64,000 nt of DNA from Plantago ovata (GCA_028274465.1 CM051456.1:108863397-108927396), one strand, 5' to 3'; counted from the stretch's first letter, positions 47,680 to 60,060 are shown. Numbers and translations are program-made. Notes: generated by a model from the sequence alone, not told the origin.

Positions 47680-50600
47680 ATGGGTGAGAAAGATGAAATC
47701 TTTTCGGGAGAGGGAATTATGGAGAAATTGGAGGAGGTTGCTGCTGTTGATGAGAATCTGGAGAAAGTGGAAAACATGGCGGTAGATGTAGATGATAAGG
47801 TGAAAGAAGAAGATGTTGTTGCAGTGGATGAAAAGATTGTTGTGGAAGATGAAATTTTTGGGAGTGTGGAGAGAGGGGAAACTTCTGGAGTTGAGAAATG
47901 TAATGAGAAAGAGGAAAATATGGCGGTTGATGTGGGCAGTGTGAAAAGGGAAGATGTTGCAGTGGATGAATTGATGGAGGAAGAGGTAAGGATTGATGTG
48001 GGGAAGGAGGAGAAGGTGGATGTGGAAGAAAATGGGGAGAAAGGAGATATTGAGGAAGAAGAAGATGAGGAGAAAAAGGAGTTGAATTTGAGTGGTAAAG
48101 ATGAGGGTGGTTCTGGGAGGAGATTGTCCTGCAGGAAAGCTAATTTGGAAGCCAAATCCAAGTTGAAGGATTGTTATAAAGATGAGTTTGGGTTGGACAA
48201 GAAGCTGAAGAATAAGGTTTCCAGGAGAAAGAGTGTGGGAGCGGAGGACAAAAAGGGGAAAGAGGGAAGTCTGAAGAGAAGGCGGGGGAGGAAGCCCGCG
48301 ATGGAGGAAATGGAAGAGAAAAGTGATGATGGAGTTGGGACAAGTAGGGATGGTAAAAGATCAAGTAAGGCGCGGAAAGACGTGGAAGAAGGAAGCCAGG
48401 ATAGAGGGAAGAAGAGAAAGAATGAGAATGAGGGGTCACATGAAGAAGAGGAAGATAATGAGAGTGAGGAAGGAGTTGAGAAGAGTGAAAATGGAGGATC
48501 TTCAGAAAGTGGGGAAAAGGGGGGCCGGAAAAGAAGGCATGGGAGGAAGCTGGAGGACAATGGGAAAGAGAAGGTGAATAGGAAGAAGAATAAAGAGGCT
48601 GCTGGAAATAGTGAAGGAGGAGAAGCGGTTGCTCCAAAACGCAAAGGCCCCCCAAGAAGCTCGATGAAAACGTAAAACATAATTCTAAGTTTACGTTTTA
48701 GTTTGGTTGGAAAGTTGTTATCTTTTGAAGACATGTGGTTGTTCTGCTTGTGTTTCTATTTTTTAAATTTCCCTCAGCAAGATCATTTATTTTTACTGAT
48801 TTCTCATGCTTTGGGTTATGAATTCAACAGGGGAATGAGATTGAATCTAACATGTGTCACCAATGCCAGAGGAATGATAAAGGGAGAGTAGTACGGTGCA
48901 CCAAGTGTAAAACTAAGAGATATTGTGAACCTTGCATGAGCAGATGGTAACTTCTTTGTTTAAGCGTTAATTCCTGATTCGTATTTGTTCTGCCATTTCA
49001 TTTCTATGTTACTGTGTGTTGCTTTGTTTGGTTGAATTGATGGTTCCTCTATTTGTCTTCTGATTTAATTGATATCTTGAAGTAGTTTACTTTTGCTATA
49101 GAACTAACTTTCAGAAAGCTGCATTACAAATTTCATGCTATTCAACTGTTTCCATGTTTGTTTGGGATGAACGTCCTTTGGTTTTATTTTCTGTTTATTT
49201 CTCATGTACTTAACTGTATGTGACAATTATTTTTCACCAGGTATCCTCAGATGTCCGAAGAGGCTTTTGCAGAAAAGTGCCCTGTTTGTCAGAAAAATTG
49301 CAACTGCAAGAGTTGTTTGAGGCTGAATGGACCAATTAGGGTTGGTTTATATAAATGTCCAATTTCTTTTATGTTTTAACTATTCATTTCATATGTTATG
49401 ACTGGCAACTCCATATGGCATCATATGCTCCTTGTCCCTTTACTTTTAATGAAGTCCATATGGCATCATATGCCGGGGTGACGTGGATATTGATTTATGG
49501 TCCTGGCTTTGCTCTGTCTAGGATCTGAAGAATCTCGAAGTGCCATATAGCGATGAAGAAAAGATGAGGTATTCTAGATACATTATTAACAAGCTTTTGG
49601 GTTTCTTAAAGAAATTCCATGATGAACAAATGGCCGAGAAGGAAGTGGAAGCTAAGATTCAAGGTGATTTCTTCATTCATGTTGGTTCACCTGGATGTGC
49701 ATGTCTTTTGAATGTAACTACTTGCTTTGTTCTCTTTATGTATTAAAACTTGGGAGGCATCTTTTGCACATCCATTTTGCCTGATCTGTTGACAGTGCAG
49801 TCCTCTGCACTGTTGGGAATTTCGTGGAAATATTTGAGGACCATGGAAGGGGCCTTTGGCATAAAATGGCTCTGAAATGTACTCCAGTACTCCCTCCTCT
49901 GTGGGTCGTAGTAAAAGATTTACATTTGCCATTTTAGCCTTCTCATTTCAATTTTTGGTTAGTAGAGTGTGTCCCAGTTAACACGTAACCTTATAACACA
50001 CTTTAATTTACAATACACCTACCTGCCATCCATTATTTATTCATTCTAAAATTTCTCCATTTAAATAATGCCCAATTATAAGTTTTTTTTTTTTTTTAAA
50101 TGTATTCTCTATCGATTTAAATAGCACTCAAGTTCTAGCTTTTATACTGCATTATTTAACTACTTCCCGTATTTCGTTGACCATATGCATATGGGAAGGA
50201 TGTAACGGGGACGGAGGGAGTAATCGGTTAAGTTTGATTGGACCTTGGACTCAACTAGTAGCAGAAGAGACCATATGCATGCATGTCGTAAATAGTTCAG
50301 TGATATTCATAATTCTTTTCTAATTACAAATGCTTCTCCTGGGTACGAGAAGTGGTTTTATATTCAGTTGGCTGGCATTTTTGAGATATTCATTGTTTCA
50401 ATTGTTGAATTTGCTGAATGTGACCAGGGATGCAAGTATCAGAAATAAAACCAAAGAAATCAGAATGCAAGACAAATGAACGAATATACTGGTATGTAAT
50501 CCCCCTCCCCTGGCTCTCTATCTTTCTCACTCACACACACTCACATTCTCTCATCTCATCTCATCTGTAATGCAGTGACAACTGTAACACTGGTATTGTG

Positions 50601-53600
50601 GATTTTCATCGGAGCTGCCAAAAGTGCACATTTGACCTCTGCCTCACTTGTTGCCAAGAGCTTCGACAGGGATGTCTTCAGGGAGGTGATAAAGAAGTGT
50701 TGATGCAATATGTAGATTATGGAAATGACTACTTGCATGGTGGTGCTGCTACGAAGAATGACAATATGGTTGTTGGTGCTATCTCTGAGGATTCTAAGAA
50801 GTTGAAGTCTGAATGGAAATCATTGGAAAATGGTAGGCTACAATGCCCTCCACAGTCATTGGGGGGTTGCAGTGAGGGAGATCTAGTATTGAAGCATATT
50901 TTAGATGATGGTGAGGTTTCTGACTTGTTGCTCAAGGCAGAAAAAATAGTTAGTGAGCAAGTGCTTGAGGATGTTACTGAAACTTCTTCACAAAGCTGCT
51001 CCTGTTTAAAGAACTTTGAGGAGAATGCAAGTGATAATCAACGGAAAGCAGCTTCTAGACAAGGCTCAGATGATAACTTTTTATACTGTCCAGCAGCAAA
51101 AGACCTCCAGCGTGATGATTTAAAGCATTTTCAATGCCATTGGTCCAAAGGGGAGCCTGTGATTGTCAGTAATGTGCTTGAGACTACATTGGGTCTAAGC
51201 TGGGAACCCATGGTTATGTGGCGTGCCCTTCGTCAGATAGCAAACCTTAAACATGAGCTTCTGCTTGACGTGACTGCGATAAATTGCTTGGACTGGTGTA
51301 TGGTCAGTTTACTTTTCCTTCATTTCCCTCCCAATAGCAGCTGAATCTGGACTTTTTCAACTTCATAAAATGTTGGAGCTCATTCAGTCTACACACTTTT
51401 GAAAGATAATTGTTTGCCAGCATCTAAATTGGTAGTGTTACTGGAATGAGCATTTCCTGATATTTATGTTGACTGCAAGTGTTGCTATATTTCTGTACCC
51501 AACTGCTTGCACTTCATATGTACTGTCTTTTACTTGTTAAGGTTTAATGTTAAATGAATATGATCAACTAAACTCATACATTTTGTTTATGATCTGTAGA
51601 CTGTTGACCATGCAGGAACTGATTTTGGACCTGCAATTTATTACATCATCATCCATCTGCTTGTTAATTGAATATTGTTTCATCATGTACTTGCAGGCTC
51701 CAATGTAATTATACCTTCTAGTTTGGATGATGTAAATTAACATTGCGGATCTAGCAATTCAGAGATTTCTAGCAAAGTAATGTATTAAATACTGAACTTA
51801 GTAGGACTGCAGAAGATTCCATTAATTGATTGAAATGCTCAACTATGTTCAACATTATACATACGGTTGTCGGCTCAAATGGCAAGGCACTTGAATTTAC
51901 TTAAGCAAGTTCTCGAGATCGAGCTATCTGTTCCTTTGTTTCGTAAATTCTCCTTTTCACCCAATATGACCTATAGGCTTCTATATACCTGTGGGTCCAA
52001 GACCCCATACATCCTTATCCCAAAATTTCCTTTAGGAGGCTCTCCAATCTTACCAGTTTTATAACTTTCATCGAGAAGCATCCATCTGTATTCGTATGAT
52101 GTATACTTATTTGGTACCCTTGTAGTTACTTTCTGGTTTAGATGGGTTTCTGTTGCAATGAATTTCATTTTCTTATTGTAGTTTTTTAATATTAGCATGC
52201 TTCAAATTTTGGGTGCAAGTGTTTCTGAAAGTTTGTTGTGCTTAACAGATTTCTTTATTTTTTTTTTCCAAATAGTGACTGATATAACAATCACATTTTA
52301 ACGTGAATTTTGATTTATGTGTTGCTTGTCTTGTTTTGTCATCAACCCTTTTCAAGTATTCATATGAACTCCAGTGGCATGATATGATGTTTGGTGGTAA
52401 ACAGATTGACAAAAATGTCCACCAGTTTTTCAAAGGGTATTCGGAGGGACGATTTGACGAAGCAGGGTGGCCAGAGATTCTGAAGTTAAAAGATTGGCCT
52501 CCGTCTGAGTTATTTGATGTGCGACTTCCTCGGCACGGTGCTGAATTCATCAGTTGTCTGCCTTTCAAGGAATATACTCACCCTGGCAGTGGGTTCTTGA
52601 ATCTTGCTGTTAAACTACCTCCGAATTCTCTGAAGCCGGACATGGGGCCAAAAACTTATATTGCATATGGTGTTGCTCAGGAATTGGGACGGGGGGATTC
52701 TGTGACAAAACTGCACTGTGATATGTCAGATGCAGTATGTTTCATTTGAATTTGTCAGTCAGCCTTGGCTCTCGTATTTCTTTGTACTGAACAAGTATAC
52801 GTTCTGTGTTTGTGTTGCAGGTGAATGTGTTGACACATGTGCAGGCAATGACCCTAACTCCTGATAATCTTTTAACTATCAAGGAATTGCAAAAGAAGCA
52901 TGCTGCCCAGGATGAAAAAGAATTATATGGGTATACGGAGAAAGTAGATAACGGGAGAAAGCAGAGATGTGATGCAAATGGAATATCAAGCAGAAACGAA
53001 ATATCAGAGGCTTCCCAACATAAAATCAATGGAACAGAGTCTCCCAGTTTAAGGAAGGGGAAAACATTGAATGGAGAATGTGCAGAGCAAGAGACAATAG
53101 AAAGTCCTAAGCCCAAAGAGGTAGTTTATGTAGTGGAGGGACAACAGCCTTGTCCTATGTTACAAGAAATTGAGTTACAGAATTCACATCAGCAAATTTC
53201 TAGCAAGATAAGTGATGATGAACATATGCAGTCGGAAGCTTCTGAAACTAATGAAGGAAGAAAGGAAGACTATTTAATACAGGAAACTGGTAGTACTGCG
53301 GTTTCAGAAAATATTCCAGAAAGTTGGGCTGATCCTGAAAGTGGTGCTCTCTGGGATATTTTTCGGAAGCAGGATGTTCCGTTACTGGAAGAATATGTGA
53401 GGAAGCACTTCAAGGAGTTCAGACACATCTATTGTAACCAGATACCACAGGTTTTATATGCTGTTTCTTCTCAAGTTTTTTCTGTAACTTTGCTTTGTTG
53501 TTAGGTCTAAATTAAACCTGTCTACAAAGACGCAATGAATACAATCCGAGCACGACATAAATTTTTTTCCGTTTCCTTTAGATATTGATTGTGTCTGTGT

Positions 53601-55115
53601 GTATGTTCAATGCCTTCCTGGCATGTTATTTGTACATTTATTTTCTGCTGTTGTCGGTCTGTTATTCTGTTGTTTGTGTAACCCTGAAGCACAATCCTTG
53701 AAGTTCTTGACGATTGTTTAGCTAATCTAGTAAATTGTCTGCTTCAGATTGTCCATCCTATCCATGATCAAACTGTTTACCTGACCATGGAGCATAAAAG
53801 AAGGCTTAAGGAGGAATATGGTTAGTCTGCATACCATTGTAACTTATTATTACTGTTATCATTTAATCCCTCCCTTTCTTTAGAAGCCTTCATTTCACTT
53901 TTTGGGCGGTTCAAATAATTAATTCTTGTTAAACAAGCAAACTTTTTACCCTGAAGAATTTTAACTTCAAGGGTTTATTCCAATATTCATATAGATTAAT
54001 ACTTGCAAAATGTTTCTGGACATTTTTATCTACTTTTAGTCAGTTTTCATAAAGGGTCTGGTGAATAGTAAATGGCAAGCTTCTAAAGAAACAGAGGTAG
54101 TAGTAAATGTTTTTAGAACTCTTTATTAATTCTCTATGCTTGTATAGGAGTTGAGCCATGGACGTTTGTTCAGAAGTTAGGCGATGCTGTCTTTATACCA
54201 GCTGGTTGTCCCCATCAAGTGAGAAATTTGAAGGTAGATAATTTGTGAATTCAGTGATCACTTGTAATGTTGATTCCAAATTATTACAGTATGTGTTCTT
54301 ATCTCTTGTAGTCTGAGGATGCCTGAATAGATTTCATTGCCTCCCATATTCTTATTAACTAGCTTCCGATTATAACGTGCATCGGTTTTATTCTCTGTTT
54401 TGGCCTAACATCTTTTTTTTTGTTGTTGTTGTTGACCAGTCATGCATCAAAGTTGCACTTGACTTCGTTTCTCCAGAAAATGTCCAAGAATGTTTTAGGT
54501 TGACTGAGGAATTCCGTGTTCTTCCACAAAATCACAGGGCTAAGGAAGATAAACTAGAGGTACTATGTTTGTGTGCTATGAGAAGTATATAGACTATGTG
54601 ACTCATGAGTCTCATGTAGTTGCTTGCATGAAATGGAGTATTTGCTGTTGAATATTGGAATTTCAAGTTTGCTTTGTCTTATATGCGTGTATGCATTTAC
54701 ATGTGAACATGCACTTTGGAAAAGCAATATGTCAGTGTATACCTCTTCTAAATCTCAATTTGTGATGTATGTATTCATTGACACTAGATAAATGCTACTC
54801 AATCTGTCTTTTATGATTCTTTACATACTCCTTTTCCTTTTTCGTTTGATTTATTATATTCTTTACGTTTCTTTTTTCATTTGATTTATTATATTCTCTA
54901 CTATAGTTTTTTATTTTTTGTAGGAATTAGATTATAGTCAATTACTTATATTGTTGAATACCAACAGTACAACATGATCTTGATACTTACATCAAGAAAA
55001 TGAGGGCATTACATTTTTTTATTATCTGATCATCTTTTTACAGGTGAAGAAGATGACATTTTATGCAATCAAGAAGGCTGTGAGTGAAGTATATGGAGAA
55101 AACGTTGGGGGATAA
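47680..55115 (+). CDS. JMJ25-like: JmjC histone demethylase, KDM3/JMJ25 group, copy C
   Basis: Predicted nuclear H3K9-type demethylase, about 1150 aa. Exons: 47680-48671, 48831-48946, 49241-49340, 49522-49663, 50428-50491, 50576-51302, 52405-52734, 52821-53450, 53748-53820, 54148-54233, 54440-54559, 55044-55115. Exon 1 encodes a long acidic then basic, K/R/E-rich region with AT-hook-like KRRRGRKP. Two Cys clusters follow ([18 protein letters not shown]...[13 protein letters not shown] and CDNCNTG...[10 protein letters not shown]). The JmjC domain has HCD (about H818, D820) and the distal His in AGCPHQVRN (about H1081). Exons 2, 4, 5, 7, 9, 10 and 11 have exactly the same lengths as in copy B. 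Exon 1 ends in phase 2 while exon 2 needs phase 0, so there is a one-base problem, most simply in the six-C run at 48648-48653. The C-terminus ([10 protein letters not shown]) differs from copies A and B. Confidence 0.85.
49890..50220. mobile_element. Stowaway-like MITE in intron 4 of copy C
   Basis: A 331-bp AT-rich element with ends CTCCCTCCTCTGTGGGTCG and (reverse complement) CTCCCTCCGTCCCCGTTAC, flanked by TA (49888-49889, 50221-50222). This is a typical Stowaway end and target site. Confidence 0.75.
51869..52160 (+). mobile_element. Possible SINE relic in intron 6 of copy C
   Basis: TCGGCTCAAATGGCAAGGCA (A-box-like, from 51873) and CAAGTTCTCGAGATCGAGC (B-box-like, about 51906-51924) have tRNA-promoter spacing. 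The body that follows has no clear tail or duplication. Degenerate, so the call is tentative. Confidence 0.35.
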
Positions 55116-56599
55116 AAAATGATCTGGTATGCATCCTAGCTTTTATTCCTCTAAAGTTCATTACTTCATTGCAAATATCCCAAGCCAAAAAAATTATTCA
55201 TTTCCTTCTTTATTTTTCTCTATCAAACCAAAGTAGTGTAGTTTATTCTACTTGCAAAAGATGGTAAGCACATGTAGTTAGCTGGATCTGCTTTCCTTGG
55301 GATACATTATTCATGGTTTATAACTAGTAGTGTGATGTTTAAATTAAGGAGTTCAAATCTATTCTTGTACAGTATTATTGGAATCTATTAGTTCAGTTTT
55401 GTTGCATCTTTTTGCAGATTAAGCAATTTGATAAATGAACCCATGGCTGTTGCTGCCTGTTGGCTGGATAGAGAATTGTAGGATAAATACGGTAGTTTTG
55501 GTGTGGCAAACACTACCTTTTTCTTGTGTTTATTGACTGAATAAATATACACCAATCTCTGGAGAGAGGACATGAAACCAACTCTACAAGTGAACAACTT
55601 TTTTAACGTCTGAATATTTGGATGCTAAACCACAACTTTAACTGTTTTATATATAACAAAACACACTAGTATCCTTATATAGGTCTAATGCTAATACAAC
55701 TTTATGCACTCAACGCTCGATTAAGCCATATGCTCGCATTATCAGTTGATGAAACAACTCTTGTTCAGTCTTGTGTTCTGCAAGACTTTGACCAGATAGT
55801 GGATCCGAATTACTGCTCTTGATACGAGCTCTTCTTCCTTATGGTGTTTCACCTTTCTGAAAATACTAGCTAAACAATGGAGAAGTCTGTAACAATTAAG
55901 ACTGCTCCAACACGTATGAACTTTTGTAACCGTAAAACATCCTACCCCATTTTATTCTCTCATGATCCCAACCTTGTCCTCAAGGCTGTGATTCAACATT
56001 GCATCGGATGATTGGACCACAGAATGATCAAACGAAAGGGAATTGCTGACCTCCTCGGAAATAGATTCTGACACCAATGCCTTCAATGCTTGTGGCGTTG
56101 AAACTGAGTCTCGAGAAAACTGTAGGCTGTTCTGAAGAGTGATTAACGGATACTTGAGTACCTCTGGGAAACATGAAGTGATGTTAAACTCAACAATCAG
56201 TGAATGGAATGGTTGGCTTTGGACCAGGCACCCAAAATAGTTGTCTTGTGAGAGATATCTTTGTAAGAAAATTCAAGAGAGATGCACTATAAATGCAAAA
56301 TGAAGTACAAATGTTCAATTACCTGTTTTTGGCAATCTTGCGGGTCGACCCAACTTTCTTTGCTTGTGTAATTGACCATTTATGGTTACATCACCATGAA
56401 AGTATGGACAACTCAACGGACAAAGTGAACATGAACTTCTATATTCTTTTATGTACCTGTCTATAACTTCACGTTTTTATTTCTTTTAATTTTTATTTGG
56501 CCTTTTACATATCACATATCAAGAATGCCTCACCCTTTCAAAATTTCATACTTCATCTCTGTTCAATCTTCCCATATTCATTCCATTACTTTTATTTTA
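55116..56599. other. 3' flank of copy C and intergenic DNA
   Basis: No supported gene. On the minus strand near 55960-56150, a short reading ends HSLEDKVGIMRE-stop, which has the look of the C-terminus of plant Ty3-gypsy pol. It is too short to call an element. Confidence 0.3.
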
Positions 56600-56800
56600 C
56601 TCCGTTTGAACTCATATTAATCTTAAATCATACTGGAAACGTAAGTTACAGAATTATACTATGAAAATATATATTCATTAAATTTTCACAATATTACTTA
56701 GTAAATTACTTTTTTAATATGATTTAGGATTAACATGTGGTCTATTGTCGCAAAAAAAAAAAAAAAAACGATTTTCTTTAGGGTAGATGGATAGATGGAG
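56600..56800. mobile_element. Stowaway-like MITE
   Basis: A 201-bp element flanked by TA (56598-56599, 56801-56802). The left end is CTCCGTTTGAACTCATATTA; the right end in reverse is CTCCATCTATCC. Internal inverted matching (CATATTAATCTTAAATCATA against its reverse complement near 56716-56735) supports two arms. A 20-base A run (about 56751-56768) sits in the right arm. Confidence 0.55.
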
Positions 56801-56802
56801 TA

Positions 56803-57829
56803 AGTACTTTTCATTTCCATCATTGAGATTTAGTGGTTAGTGTTAGACTATTAGCCGATTTTCTCTAGTGTAGAAATACTCTCTAAGCCCCGGGGATGTA
56901 ACCCAAGTTAACAAAGTATCATTAAGCATGATATCATGGAGCTGAGCAATTGTTATAGAACGGTATGGCCTATGTGTATCGTGCATGTAGAAGTTAACAT
57001 AGCGAGTGCCATTCTTCTTGGGAGATAAATATTTGTTACCATCTTCTAGGCTCTAGCTCTGAAGTGTGGAATCCTGTGAAGCTATCCAGTTATATTCCCT
57101 AACTCTCGCTTGCATGTGGTCACTTTTTGGACTTGTATTGATTTGTAGGAGTAACTTGGAGAAGAGGGTGTAGCATATGCAATGTGAGTCTCTTTCGAGC
57201 CCAAGGTCATCTCGACTATTGTGCGATGAAGCCTTGCAACTCTCTCTCGAGCAAGCTAGCCCAAAGCAAGATCCGTAAATACACTTTGATGAAATCCAAT
57301 AGCTCTAATGGGCCTGAAATTCAAAAAAGGTACTAGGTGCTCTTGGTACTCTACAAATCAATAGCCCACCCATAAATCTGTGAACACCGGCGCTTAAACG
57401 GAGATCACACGTGGCATCGACTTTCATTTTTCCATCTAAAGATAATTGCAAATCAGCCCTTGCATTGTAACAATATGAGTCATGATGATTTTAACCCAAT
57501 TTGAGTCATTGCAAATCAGCCCTTGCATTGTAACAATATCTATTTTTAACCCAATTTTATTGTCATGATGATTTTTTGGGCAAAATGCACCATAGAATGT
57601 ATGGACGGTGTTGCTTGGTTGCAGAGCCATGGACATAGGTTGGGGAAGTCAACTATTTGTGTTGTTGGGCAACATATCCGTAAAAAGTAGAGGACAATTG
57701 CGTTGATTGGTGATGCTTAGATCGAAATTATGAGTTGGGGAAAAGTAATCGTGGCGAATTGGGTGCATGGCTTGGTAAGCATGATAATCATTTGTTCCAT
57801 CGTGTGATGTTGCTTGGTTTAATCATGTA
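56803..57829. other. Intergenic, short direct repeat only
   Basis: No gene recognised. The only structure seen is the direct repeat at 57446-57539. Confidence 0.4.
57446..57539. repeat. Direct repeat, about 30 bp, 62-bp spacing
   Basis: The word GCAAATCAGCCCTTGCATTG followed by TAACAATAT occurs at about 57448-57476 and 57510-57538, with TTTTAACCCAATTT after each. This is a local slippage or duplication. Confidence 0.75.
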
Positions 57830-58070
57830 CTTCCTCCATTTGATTAATAACTTCCTCTTCGGACAACAACCTTCATATTTAACCGCACATTACTCCTAAA
57901 TTATATAATGCAATTCTTTCTTAAAGTTATATATAAGTAAAGTTCATAAATTAGTAGTATTTTTAATATTTTTTTAAAAAAATTGCTTATCAATATAATT
58001 TAGGTGTAATATACGGGTCAAATATGACTGCTGTTGACCAAAGAGGAAGTTTGTAATGAAATGGAGTAAG
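57830..58070. mobile_element. Stowaway-like MITE
   Basis: A 241-bp element. The left arm CTTCCTCCATTTGATTAATA and the right arm (reverse complement CTTACTCCATTTCATTACAA) match over about 30 bases, including a shared AACTTCCTCTT. TA is on both sides (57828-57829, 58071-58072). Confidence 0.7.
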
Positions 58071-58249
58071 TATTACTTTGTCAAAGCAATCTTTTTGTTG
58101 GCAGTCTCTTAATTCAGGTTGTTTTGTTGGATTGTATAGTGCTTAGTTTTATGTTCGGATGACAATCGGGCCCATTAGGGCGGTTTAGGGTATGTATAAT
58201 CATTTCTCTATTTCTTTTCTGATTTTTTTTTTCCCTTTAATTTTGGAGT

Positions 58250-58370
58250 TGTGATCGGAGCTCCGATCTAGGAAAGCTTCCCATATCGGAGAAGCTCCGA
58301 TCTGGAAAGCTCTCAGGTCGGAGCTTCTCCGATCTGGGTTCCCAGATCGGAGCTGGAAGCTCCAATCAAT
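58250..58370. repeat. Second cluster of iterated GAGCTCCGATC palindromes
   Basis: Repeated inverted words such as CGGAGCTCCGATCT, GAGAAGCTCCGATCTGG and CCAGATCGGAGCTGG fill about 120 bases. The core is shared with the cluster inside the Mutator-like MITE at 26330-26455, but no TIR or target duplication was found here. Confidence 0.65.
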
Positions 58371-59809
58371 GATTATAATTTTGGGGTTCATTTATTACAC
58401 TTTGAAATTTTAGGTGGTTAATTGTAATAAAATGAAATTTTTAATTAAAAATAAAAAGGAAAAAATACGGGTAAAGTTGGAATATCAGTACTATCTTTCA
58501 TGTGAAGGTTGACTTTTATCCTTTTTACGAACAAGACAAAATTTGTCCTTCAACGTAATATATGAAACAATAAGGTCGCAAAACGTTATTAGGGTTCTTA
58601 AAAGGTACCCAGACGTAAATCGCTCACATAAATAAAATGAGGAAAGATGCAAGTATAGTGAAATTTATGTTCTTTGTAAGGCTCTACTTTTAATTTTTTT
58701 TTCCCACCTTTATCATTCATACTTGACGCATATTAAATGGGTGATAAATGGATAATGTGTATATGTCCCATTTTTATAATTTTATAAGACCATCTCCAAC
58801 CATTGGTCGAATAAGGGTATTGGGTATTATGTATAATTCTCTCATAAGACCCATGGTTGGATAAGTAAAAAAATTGAGTCTTATCATAAGATAGTCTTCC
58901 CACATAAGACCCATCTAAAGAGGTCTTATGTAATTTTTTATTTTCTCTTTCTTCCCACTTTGTTTCTTTCATTTGTTTATTTCCTTGTTTGTTAATGAAA
59001 AGGGAAAGAATAAAAAATTGTGTATTTGAGTCTTATGGTCAAAATTGCCATACGAGTTGTATGTCGGTGAGGTGTTGTTTGCAATACTTTAGAATTTAGA
59101 ATGTAGATTCTTAGTGTTTGCAACAAAAGTTGGAAGGTTGTGTCTTAAATTAAACCAGATAATTTGAAGACGAAGAAGTTGCCTTGCTGCTTAAGGAGCT
59201 TTGTTGTTTTTACCCAAAACATGTTGGGTTTGCGAACACTTGCAATTTTTGGAAATAGGTGATTATTTATTTATTGATGACAAATTTGTTCAAGTCCAAA
59301 CATTGTAATGTAATATTGTATCTCAAAAAAAAAATAAAAAAAAATATGTTGGTAGAGTTATTGAACAAATTTGTTGTATATATATGAGACTGTGATCAAC
59401 CAGGTGTCTACCTTACTGATAAACCTGGTTTATGGAATAATCTTCCCCATAATGAAGTTGTGGTGGTGGATGGGTAGAGTAGTGGTTTAGATGTCAGGAA
59501 ATTCTTTTATTTTTTTGCCTCGAATTAGTTTGTTACAGGATAGCTTAGGTATTTCTAGTAATTTAAATTATAAAGCATTTCCTATACCCATCTTTCGTTT
59601 TCTGTCTACAAATATGCATCTCTGATAACTTTACCACGCATATTACTGTCATACACACTAATACTTTTTATCTGCCGAATCATGGATGAGACTGTTAACT
59701 AGCTCAGAGCTGCTGAGCTTAACAGCCCCAGTGTCATGACTCATGATTGCTACGATTGACATTGTAGCCACATCTGCTGCCTTTAAATATAAAAAATTCA
59801 ATCATTAGG
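58371..59809. other. Intergenic, nothing definite
   Basis: AT-rich. Words like AAGACCATCTCCAACCAT (58788) and ACCCATGGTTGGATAAG (58850) suggest a small MITE, but the ends are unclear. An A tract at 59323-59345 could be the tail of a retroposed sequence; no body was recognised. Confidence 0.35.
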
Positions 59810-60060
59810 ATGAAGCTCTTCTATGGTATAAGGATTTCCAGAGTTTGTATGCTAAAAATGATGATAGTTTCATAAACTTCGCTAAGGGTGCTAGCGATCC
59901 ATTTCAGTTCATGGCCAAGGCCTTGTGTAACGAAGGAGGATATAATAAAATACCTATAACTCAAGATGCTACAGCCAGTGCTTATCAGATCATGAGTTAC
60001 TTATTGCTTAACGAAGAAATGGGTTTTCAATTGTTTGTCTTTTTGACATTGACATGTTGA
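59810..60060 (+). pseudogene. Fragment of phage-type RNA polymerase like those of plant mitochondrial linear plasmids
   Basis: Plus-strand frame from 59810 reads DEALLWYKDFQSLYAKNDDS..., then SDPFQFMAKALCNEGGYNKI and PITQDATASAYQIMSYLLLNEEMG, after which similarity ends and a stop follows at about 60058. The QDATASAYQIMS segment corresponds to palm motif A of single-subunit RNA polymerases (catalytic Asp). The Ala-Ser-Ala-Tyr form is, to my knowledge, characteristic of the polymerase encoded by linear plasmids of plant mitochondria and not of the nuclear RPOT genes. Only about 75 codons remain, with no finger or C-terminal HxxxxxDG-type segments. It is therefore a broken transferred copy, not a working gene. 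Confidence 0.6.

Noticed and set aside
47592..48161. Minus-strand Ser/Thr-rich ORF of 189 codons
   Set aside because: Antisense shadow of the acidic part of copy C exon 1.
48140..48734. Long minus-strand ORFs opposite demethylase exon 1 (171 and 186 codons, Ser/Pro/Phe-rich)
   Set aside because: These are antisense shadows of a K/E/R-rich low-complexity exon. The plus strand matches the paralogue and has correct splice phases downstream.
55960..56150. Minus-strand reading ending LEDKVGIMRE, like a gypsy pol C-terminus
   Set aside because: Too short, with no chromodomain, integrase, LTR or PPT next to it; kept only as a remark in the gap entry.
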